From JADHMP01 sp964617385 (lineage in GTDB: Bacteria > Bacteroidota > Bacteroidia > Flavobacteriales > Flavobacteriaceae): DNA of 5,147 nucleotides. Location: assembly GCA_964617385.1 (NCBI GenBank), contig CAZTYX010000115.1, forward strand, positions 1-5,147. The letters are read 5' to 3'. The position numbers and the translations under genes were made by a program. Under the pieces are notes generated by a model, which was not told the DNA's origin, made no database searches, and saw nothing but the letters and a program-made list of their open reading frames with translations. Of this stretch, positions 1-5,147 are shown one piece after another. The first letter of the stretch is position 1, and the number at the start of each line of letters is the position of its first letter.

Positions 1-259
1 CACCCAAAGTGGCGTTACACCCCTTGCCTATCACTATGAAAAACCACTCTTGGTAACGGATATTCCTGGATTGAGTGATCCAATTCGAAAGGATAAAACG
101 GGATTGGTTACGCAAAAAGTACCACATGCAATAGCCAAAAAGCTAATTTCCCTTTTAGAAGAAGAAAACCTAAAAAAATGGAAAGGAGCTATTAAAGAAG
201 CTAAGCAAAGCTATACTTGGGATAAGTTTGGCCAACAACTCATAACATTCTTAAAATAA
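1..259 (+). CDS. Glycosyltransferase, GT-B fold (GT4-like), C-terminal fragment
   Basis: The reading frame is open from position 2 to the TAA at 257-259, giving the last 85 residues; the start lies left of the window. The visible part reads TQSGVTPLAYHYEKPLLVTD, then IPGLSDPIRKDKTGLV, followed by a helix-rich tail with a Trp (YTWDKF) near the end. This is the layout of the end of a Glyco_trans_1 domain: a nucleotide-sugar binding loop, a 'KPxxVTDxxGL' strand-turn, a 'GLV' strand, then the C-terminal helix that crosses back to the N-terminal domain. By family knowledge such proteins transfer a sugar from an activated donor to an acceptor at the cytoplasmic membrane face, in polysaccharide or glycolipid synthesis. 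Donor and acceptor cannot be inferred from this fragment. The second Glu of the classical EX7E donor motif appears to be Leu here, as I recall for the 'TQSGV' subgroup common in Bacteroidota. The TTG at position 50 is internal, not a real start. Confidence 0.8.
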   Translation, partial: TQSGVTPLAYHYEKPLLVTDIPGLSDPIRKDKTGLVTQKVPHAIAKKLISLLEEENLKKWKGAIKEAKQSYTWDKFGQQLITFLK

Positions 260-277
260 ATTTAAAATATTTTTTGA

Positions 278-300
278 TAACTTCAGTTAGTGTTTTTTTT
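278..300 (+). terminator. Weak candidate terminator after the glycosyltransferase gene
   Basis: A short inverted repeat, TAAC (278-281), loop TTCA, GTTA (286-289), is followed by GTG and a run of eight Ts (293-300). The T-tract is what an intrinsic terminator needs, but a 4-bp AT-rich stem is too weak to be convincing, and such sequences arise by chance in a spacer this AT-rich. The position, 18 bp after the stop codon, fits. If real, it would separate the glycosyltransferase gene from the lipoprotein gene. Confidence 0.2.
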
Positions 301-360
301 AAAATCAATTTGCCCTATCCCCATAAATAATTGTAATCCAATATTTTAAATCTTTATCTA

Positions 361-2799
361 ATGCGAAAACTTATACTCCTCGGTTCATTTTTTGCTCTTT
401 TGTTGAGCGCCTGTTCAAAACAAAGCGAGAAACTTCTGACGTTAAAAACAAGTTATTTTGAACTTGAAATTGATTCATCAGGAAACATTGTTGGATTGAT
501 TGACAGTGCTACAGGTAAAAACTATGCATCACAAGATAGTATTTCGCCCCTCTTTTCAGTACGCATACAAAATAAGGTGGAAAAGCCACAAAAGTTACAA
601 GTGAAGAATGACACCCTACTCTTTCAATTTGAACAAGACGTTGAAGCAAAAATTAAATATGAAGAAAAAGAAACGCATTTGGTTTTAGAATTAGTATCCA
701 TATCACGAAATGACATTGTTGATTTAGTAATTTGGGGGCCTTATAGAAACACTATTTCAAAAATTATTGGCGAGACCGTGGGTGTGGTTAGAGGAGAAGC
801 GTTTGCATTGGGAATACAATCATTAAATCTAAAAACCCTTGGGGGATTTCCATGGAATGAAAGCGACTCAATGCCTGCGTTTGACATTTTTAAAGAAGAT
901 GACCTTACAGACATGCACCCCATTTCAGAGGGAAGCGTAAATTATCGTGTAGAAGCCGCAAAACCTACAACAACAGGAAGCAGTTTGCAGGCCTATTCCA
1001 GAAACAGAAATAAAGAACGTTTAATAGCGCAATTTGACCATGAAAAAATGATAGCTCCACCGTATAAAGATGGTGGCGTATTAAACTCAAAAATTGCCTT
1101 ATTCGGTGTGCCAGTTGAGAAAGCACTAGAAACGTTAGGTGCCATTGAGTTGGAAGAAGGATTACCCCACCCTATGCTCGATGGACAATGGACAAAAGCC
1201 TCTCCTAAAGCAAATGCAGCCTATATCATTACTTCATTTACCGAAGAAACCATTGACCAAGCCATATCCTTAACTAAAAGAGCCGGTCTCAACTATTTAT
1301 ATCATAATGGAAGAACTTTTGAAAGTTGGGGGCACTTCGAATTGTTTAAAGGTGAATTTCCAAACGGACGGGAAGGACTTAAAGCATGTGTGGAAAAAGC
1401 AGCCGCAGCGGGAATCAAAGTAGGGACTCATACTTTATCTAATTTTATTACCACCAATGATCCTTATGTGACTCCAGTGCCAGACAAAAGACTAGCTATA
1501 GTGGGGAGCTCCACAATTACAAAACCCATTAATAGTAGCACTACTGAAATAGAAATAGCTTCACCTGATTTTTTCAATCAAATGAAAAACAATTCCCTAA
1601 AAACCGTTATGCTTGGGGAAGAACTCATCCAATATGGTGAGGTTTCTAAACAAGCTCCATGGAAATTACTCGATTGCCAACGAGGAGCCTTTAATACCCG
1701 TGCAGCTAGCCATGCTCAAGGAAAAAGCATTTCAAAACTTATAGATCATAACTATAAAGTTTTTTTAACCAATGCAGATCTTACCATTGAAGTATCAGAA
1801 AAAATTGCGCAACTCTACAATGACACTGGACTACGTCAAATTTCCTTTGATGGCTTAGAAGGTAACCGCTCTACTGGATTGGGTACCTATGGAGAGTCTT
1901 TGATGCCTTATACTTGGTATACTAATTTATCAGACGATCTAAAAACACATTTAATTATAGATGCCAGTAGAACTACTCATTTTTTCTGGCATATATACAG
2001 CCGAATGAACTGGGGAGAACCTTGGTATGCCAATTTTAGAGAAAGCCAAACGGCCTATCGATTTAACAATCAGGCCTATTTTAAGCGAAATTTTATGCCT
2101 GGCATGTTGGGGTGGTTTTTATTAAAGCCCGAAACCAGCATTGAAGATATTGAGTGGCTATTGGCCAAATCAGCTGGCTATGAGGCTGGCTATGCATTAG
2201 TGGCAGAACATAAGGTGATTGCTGAAAATGGGCAATCAGACAGCATCTTAACCCTCATAGGAGATTGGGAAAAACTCCGATTAGCAAACGTCTTTACAGA
2301 TGGGCAGAAAAAACGGATGCGCAATACAGAAAAAGAATTTTCGATTAAAAAAATTGGAGATAATCAATGGACATGGACAGAAAATTATGTAGATATTTTT
2401 TACCATGAATATAAAATTAAGCAACCAGGTGAGCCGGTTTCAACTTCGTTTGATTTTAATAATCCCGGAGAAGAACAAAAGGGTGGCTTTTTGTTCACAG
2501 CCCAAAAAGCGGATGTGGCAAACATTCAATTAGTTTTAAATTCAATTAAGAGAATAAGCCTTCCAACAAGGCTAAAAAAAGGACAAAAACTAAAATATAC
2601 GCCGGGTGAAAAGCTCCGTCTATATGATGCAAACTGGAAAGAAATCAAAGCCTTTGATTTTGATTTAAGTGCCTTTAAACTTCGAAAGGGGACAAACAAC
2701 ATTTCCTTAGATTGTAAATTTGAAAATAAGGAAGATGACGCTCGTTTACGTTTTGAAGTACGAACAACTAGTGAGCCAGAACTAGTTTCATTAAATTAA
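361..2799 (+). CDS. Uncharacterised large lipoprotein, probable TIM-barrel glycoside-hydrolase-like protein
   Basis: This encodes 812 residues with an SPII signal: MRK, a hydrophobic stretch, and lipobox LSAC with the lipidated Cys at residue 18. It should be anchored in the outer membrane. The residues after Cys (SKQSEK) lack a clear acidic surface-export cluster, so a periplasm-facing position is as likely as surface display. Residues about 25-270 look beta-rich (SYFELEIDSSGNIVGLIDSATGKNY opens them), like the N-terminal sandwich of several glycoside hydrolases. Residues about 285-620 alternate strands and helices like a (beta/alpha)8 barrel: AGLNYLYHNGR (308-318), GIKVGTHTLSNF (351-362), RQISFDGLEG (492-501), HLIIDAS (530-536), NWGEPW (550-555). 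Asp497, Glu500, Asp534 and Glu553 are candidate catalytic acids. Residues 690-812 look like a beta-sandwich. An insert at about 380-460 is described under findings. ATG 361 is the first ATG after an in-frame TAA at 334-336. I cannot assign a family or substrate; the hydrolase reading is an inference from pattern alone. Confidence 0.85.
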   Translation: MRKLILLGSFFALLLSACSKQSEKLLTLKTSYFELEIDSSGNIVGLIDSATGKNYASQDSISPLFSVRIQNKVEKPQKLQVKNDTLLFQFEQDVEAKIKYEEKETHLVLELVSISRNDIVDLVIWGPYRNTISKIIGETVGVVRGEAFALGIQSLNLKTLGGFPWNESDSMPAFDIFKEDDLTDMHPISEGSVNYRVEAAKPTTTGSSLQAYSRNRNKERLIAQFDHEKMIAPPYKDGGVLNSKIALFGVPVEKALETLGAIELEEGLPHPMLDGQWTKASPKANAAYIITSFTEETIDQAISLTKRAGLNYLYHNGRTFESWGHFELFKGEFPNGREGLKACVEKAAAAGIKVGTHTLSNFITTNDPYVTPVPDKRLAIVGSSTITKPINSSTTEIEIASPDFFNQMKNNSLKTVMLGEELIQYGEVSKQAPWKLLDCQRGAFNTRAASHAQGKSISKLIDHNYKVFLTNADLTIEVSEKIAQLYNDTGLRQISFDGLEGNRSTGLGTYGESLMPYTWYTNLSDDLKTHLIIDASRTTHFFWHIYSRMNWGEPWYANFRESQTAYRFNNQAYFKRNFMPGMLGWFLLKPETSIEDIEWLLAKSAGYEAGYALVAEHKVIAENGQSDSILTLIGDWEKLRLANVFTDGQKKRMRNTEKEFSIKKIGDNQWTWTENYVDIFYHEYKIKQPGEPVSTSFDFNNPGEEQKGGFLFTAQKADVANIQLVLNSIKRISLPTRLKKGQKLKYTPGEKLRLYDANWKEIKAFDFDLSAFKLRKGTNNISLDCKFENKEDDARLRFEVRTTSEPELVSLN
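2766..2787. repeat. Perfect 7-bp inverted repeat at the 3' end of the lipoprotein gene
   Basis: AACTAGT (2766-2772) and ACTAGTT (2781-2787) are exact reverse complements around an 8-nt loop, inside the last codons of the lipoprotein gene. The two convergent stop codons are only 9 bp apart, so any terminator here must overlap coding sequence, and this hairpin is the best placed candidate. Against that, the stem is short and AT-rich, and the downstream sequence on the + strand (TCATTAAATTAATAAAATAG) is A/T-mixed with no uridine run. On the - strand no T-run follows either. It could be chance. Confidence 0.3.
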
Positions 2800-2808
2800 T
2801 AAAATAGA

Positions 2809-3924
2809 TTATCCCACAAACAAGGGACGTCCTGCCATAAGGCCATGAACCTCTTGTGCCACAGACTTGATAACCGATTCATCTTCATGATTTTGGATCA
2901 CACGATCAATCAGTTCTACAATGGTTTCCATGTCGGCTTCCTTCAATCCACGGGTGGTGATGGCAGCAGTGCCCACTCGTATACCAGACGTTACAAAGGG
3001 GGATTTATCATCAAAAGGCACCATGTTTTTATTGGCTGTTATTTCAGCCTTTACTAAGGCTTGTTCCGCAGCCTTTCCAGAAACGTCTTTATTGCGCAAG
3101 TCAATTAACATCAAATGGTTGTCTGTACCTCCTGAAATAAGATGGTAATCACGAGAAACAAAAGCTTTGGCCATGGCTTGGGCATTGCGCTGCACTTGTT
3201 CCATATAGCTTTTAAATTCAGGTTGTAGTGCTTCGCCAAAAGCAATAGCCTTAGCCGCAACAACATGCTCTAAAGGTCCGCCTTGATTTCCAGGAAAAAC
3301 GGCCATATCCAACAGATGAGACATTTTTCTTACCGTTCCATTTTTAAGCGTTAAACCAAAAGGATTGTCAAAATCTTTTCCCATAAGAATTAATCCTCCC
3401 CGTGGCCCACGCAAGGTTTTATGCGTGGTGGTGGTCACCACATGGCAATGTGGGATAGGATCAGACAACAAGCCCGTTGCTATAAGACCCGAGGGGTGTG
3501 ATATGTCGGCCAGCAAAAAGGCGCCCACTTTATCGGCAATTTCACGAAAGCGTTTAAAATCTATATCTCTTGAATAAGCNNNNNNNNNNNNNNNNNNNNN
3601 NNNNNNNNNNNNNNNNNNNNNNNNNNNNNNNNNNNNNNNNNNNNNNNNNNNNNNNNNNNNNNNNNNNNNNNNNNNNNNNGCATAGGCCGCTCCAAATAAT
3701 TTTTTAGCACGATCTATGGCCAATTGTTCTATTTGATCTACCACCTCACAACCGCCATAATAGCGTTTGCCTGGATAGCCTTCGGCATATTTGTTTGTTA
3801 AAACTGAGCCTGTAGCTTCCATAACCGCTGGGCTCGTAAAATTTTCAGAGGCAATCAATTCAACCCCATTCAACTGTCTTTGTTCCTCTGCTTGTATTAA
3901 ATCAAAAATCTCTAGATCGCGCAT
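2809..3924 (-). CDS. glyA: Serine hydroxymethyltransferase, interrupted by an assembly gap
   Basis: This cytosolic PLP enzyme interconverts serine plus tetrahydrofolate and glycine plus 5,10-methylene-tetrahydrofolate, the main source of one-carbon units. The N-terminal part carries ELIASENF and KYAEGYPGKRYYGGCE; Tyr46, Glu48 and Tyr56 correspond to E. coli Tyr55, Glu57 and Tyr65. After the gap come Asp140 and His143 (ADISH; E. coli Asp200 and His203), the Schiff-base lysine in TTTTHKTLRGPRGG (Lys169 in this numbering, codon 3418-3420; E. coli Lys229) and the carboxylate-binding Arg316 in TSGIRVGT (E. coli Arg363). Relative to E. coli there is about a 13-residue insertion around residues 183-206 (DFDNPFG...RKMSHLLD), as I recall from Bacteroidota enzymes. 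ATG at 3924 is the only in-frame ATG before an upstream stop (TAA at 4008-4006 on the - strand), and MRDLEIFDLI matches the family start. Both flanks of the gap are intact and in frame, so the gene is probably whole in the organism. Confidence 0.97.
   Translation of the reverse strand: MRDLEIFDLIQAEEQRQLNGVELIASENFTSPAVMEATGSVLTNKYAEGYPGKRYYGGCEVVDQIEQLAIDRAKKLFGAAYXXXXXXXXXXXXXXXXXXXXXXXXXXXXXXXXXXAYSRDIDFKRFREIADKVGAFLLADISHPSGLIATGLLSDPIPHCHVVTTTTHKTLRGPRGGLILMGKDFDNPFGLTLKNGTVRKMSHLLDMAVFPGNQGGPLEHVVAAKAIAFGEALQPEFKSYMEQVQRNAQAMAKAFVSRDYHLISGGTDNHLMLIDLRNKDVSGKAAEQALVKAEITANKNMVPFDDKSPFVTSGIRVGTAAITTRGLKEADMETIVELIDRVIQNHEDESVIKSVAQEVHGLMAGRPLFVG
3580..3679. other. Assembly gap, exactly 100 Ns, inside glyA
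   Basis: The run is exactly 100 Ns, a conventional placeholder for a gap of unknown length. It hides the glyA segment between LFGAAYA (Ala82, whose GCN codon is two-thirds visible) and AYSRD. By E. coli numbering the hidden residues run from Asn92 to Ser175, including the SGS phosphate-binding loop and the PLP-stacking His126. That is about 84 codons, against 33 full codons' worth of Ns. Confidence 0.95.
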
Positions 3925-4047
3925 AAATACATATTTATTTAAGGCGTAAAAATAGCGGTTTCTTGTTGATTGTGCAGGGTGAAAAAAACTTTTTAAAAGA
4001 ATATTTTAAACACTTCATTAACAAGAGAAACTATATCTTAGTGGGGC
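3925..4047. other. Divergent intergenic region between glyA and nnr
   Basis: These 123 bp must hold the 5' signals of both genes, since glyA leaves to the left and nnr to the right. The sequence is AT-rich, with an A-run at 3982-3988 followed by TTTTTAAAAGAATATTTTAAA around 3991-4010. The repeated TTTTAAA there is partly self-complementary but short. I see no riboswitch-like structure, in particular nothing resembling a conserved glycine or tetrahydrofolate aptamer core, and no Shine-Dalgarno sequence for either gene. An in-frame TAG at 4039-4041 limits how far upstream nnr can start. Confidence 0.6.
3947..3954 (-). promoter_or_regulatory. Possible Bacteroidota-type -7 element for glyA
   Basis: Read on the - strand this is TATTTTTA, a 7-of-8 match to the Bacteroidota -7 consensus TAnnTTTG, 22 bp upstream of the glyA ATG. 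The distance would give a short leader. No clear TTG-type -33 element lies at the expected spacing upstream, and the region is AT-rich, so chance is a real alternative. Confidence 0.2.
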
Positions 4048-5147
4048 ATGAAAATACTCACCGCTGAACAAATTAGAGCTGCAGATCAGTATACGATCAC
4101 AAAGGAACCTATTGCTGCAATCGATTTGATGGAACGTGCAGTAAAACAATGTGTCACATGGCTTCAAAAAAACATTAACACCAAAAAGCCTGTTTTTATT
4201 TTTTGTGGACCGGGCAACAATGGGGGCGATGGACTTGTGATTGCAAGACATTTAATCAAGCTAAACTATGTGGTGAAATGTTTTTATTTAGAAAGCAACA
4301 CCTACAGCCCCTTGTTTGATAAAAATCTTGACCGTTTAGTGCCACCGGCCATTCCGTTAAAAACCACCACCGATTTTCCTGCTGTAGAAAATTCAAACGC
4401 TGTGGTGATTGATGCTCTTTTTGGCTCAGGCTTAAACCGACCTTTGGATGGCGTAGCACTTGAATTAATTAAATATCTCAACAGCATTGAGGGGTTTAAA
4501 ATTGCTATTGACATTCCTTCGGGTATGTTTGCTGAATTCAACGGCGCAAATAGCTGTTTTAAGGCGCAACATACGCTTAGCTTTGAATGCCCGAAGCTTG
4601 CGTTTTTATTGCCAGAAAAAGGAAATAGCGTAGGTCAATTTCATTTACTCCCCATAGGTTTACATTCTTCCTTTATGGAACAAATTAAAACCCCCTATTT
4701 TTTTAGTACAAAAGAAAATGTAAAAGCCCGTATTAAACCCATCAAGACCTTTGCCCACAAAGGAACTCAAGGGCATTTGCTCTTAATAGGAGGCAAAGAA
4801 AATGGAATGGGCGCCATCCTTCTGAGTGGTAGAGCTGCTTTTTATTCAGGAATTGGTAAGTTGACTGTAGTAACGCCAAAATGCGGTCAATCGCTTTTGC
4901 AATCAAACTTGCCCGAAGCTTTACTTCAAAATAATGACGGTAAAACCGTTTTAGAAGGCTCCTTTAACACAACAATCAGACACTGGGCCGTGGGTCCAAG
5001 TATGGGCACTGCACCCAAAACAGAAGCTTTTCTCACTGATGTGTTGCTCAAAGCAATACATCCGCTAGTGGTAGATGCCGATGCCCTCAATATACTCGCC
5101 CAAAAGCCTGCGCTACAAAAACGGCTTCCTCCAGAATCAATCTTAAC
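4048..5147 (+). CDS. nnr: Bifunctional NAD(P)H-hydrate repair enzyme (epimerase + ADP-dependent dehydratase), 3' end cut off
   Basis: The frame is open from ATG 4048 to the window edge (366 codons plus 2 nt), with no stop. The product repairs hydrated NAD(P)H: the N-terminal YjeF_N domain epimerises the R and S hydrates, and the C-terminal ribokinase-like domain dehydrates the S form using ADP or ATP. The start MKILTAEQIRAAD is the usual one. GPGNNGGDG at residues 54-62 is the YjeF_N glycine-rich loop. VVIDALFGSGLNRPL (119-133) and AIDIPSG (153-159) are the other epimerase motifs; Asp155 is the likely catalytic acid. The dehydratase domain opens at HKGTQGHLLLIGG (237-249) and continues with VGPSMGT (315-321) and VVDADALN (341-348). 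Family members are about 500 residues, so roughly 130 are missing, including the TPHxGE and GDxLxG motifs. A TAG nine bases upstream in the same frame makes 4048 the only plausible start. glyA is divergent with no functional link evident. Confidence 0.96.
   Translation, partial: MKILTAEQIRAADQYTITKEPIAAIDLMERAVKQCVTWLQKNINTKKPVFIFCGPGNNGGDGLVIARHLIKLNYVVKCFYLESNTYSPLFDKNLDRLVPPAIPLKTTTDFPAVENSNAVVIDALFGSGLNRPLDGVALELIKYLNSIEGFKIAIDIPSGMFAEFNGANSCFKAQHTLSFECPKLAFLLPEKGNSVGQFHLLPIGLHSSFMEQIKTPYFFSTKENVKARIKPIKTFAHKGTQGHLLLIGGKENGMGAILLSGRAAFYSGIGKLTVVTPKCGQSLLQSNLPEALLQNNDGKTVLEGSFNTTIRHWAVGPSMGTAPKTEAFLTDVLLKAIHPLVVDADALNILAQKPALQKRLPPESIL

Noticed and set aside
305..312. TCAATTTG upstream of the lipoprotein gene as a -7 promoter element (7 of 8 to TAnnTTTG)
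   Set aside because: The nearest TTTG that could be a -33 element (273-276) is 28 bp away, too far, and the mismatch is in the strongly conserved second base.
741..923. 60-codon open frame on the - strand inside the lipoprotein gene
   Set aside because: Shadow of the 812-codon gene, with no start signal or recognisable domain.
2173..2194. Short direct repeat GCTGGCTATG twice at a 12-bp period, encoding AGYE-AGYA
   Set aside because: Only two copies inside a continuous coding sequence; most simply explained as a local amino-acid repeat.
2845..3577. Open frames on the + strand opposite glyA
   Set aside because: They lie wholly within the strongly conserved glyA coding sequence on the other strand and have no recognisable protein features.
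3580..3679. glyA as a pseudogene or disrupted gene
   Set aside because: The interruption is Ns only; both flanks are conserved, in frame and carry the visible catalytic residues.
3925..4047. Riboswitch in the leader of glyA or nnr
   Set aside because: The whole spacer is 123 bp and AT-rich, shared by two promoters, and I could not find paired GC-containing stems or a known aptamer core.
4018..4541. Open frames on the - strand opposite nnr
   Set aside because: They overlap the conserved N-terminal domain of nnr, which is in frame without interruption; their products look like antisense translations.

Overview
The window looks like a piece of an AT-rich Bacteroidota chromosome, probably Flavobacteriia. 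Three things point there. The serine hydroxymethyltransferase and NAD(P)H-hydrate repair proteins have the wording I associate with that phylum. No start codon has a convincing Shine-Dalgarno sequence. One gene encodes a lipoprotein with a typical SPII lipobox. These are family recollections; no search was run.

Layout: (1) positions 1-259 (+) hold the last 85 codons of a GT-B glycosyltransferase. (2) A 101-bp AT-rich spacer follows, with a weak hairpin and a T-tract. (3) Positions 361-2799 (+) encode an 812-residue lipoprotein of unknown function that reads like a TIM-barrel glycoside-hydrolase-type protein between beta-rich N- and C-terminal regions. (4) Convergent to it, only 9 bp away, is glyA at 2809-3924 (-), interrupted by a run of exactly 100 Ns. 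(5) A 123-bp divergent spacer separates glyA from (6) nnr at 4048 (+), a bifunctional NAD(P)H-hydrate epimerase/dehydratase that runs off the right edge.

The genes do not form one pathway. glyA (one-carbon and glycine/serine metabolism) and nnr (repair of damaged NAD(P)H) are housekeeping genes that happen to be divergent. The glycosyltransferase and the lipoprotein are co-directional and both may concern glycans, but the spacer and the missing upstream sequence leave an operon unproven. No SusC/SusD pair, regulator, transposase, CRISPR array, tRNA or rRNA is visible.

I do not see a new multi-gene system here. The points most worth a second look are the uncharacterised lipoprotein, in particular an internal insert ending in an RGxFxTxxxxHxxG motif, and the glyA gap, whose true size can be estimated at about 253-256 nt, not 100. 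No gene-free stretch exceeds 300 bases.
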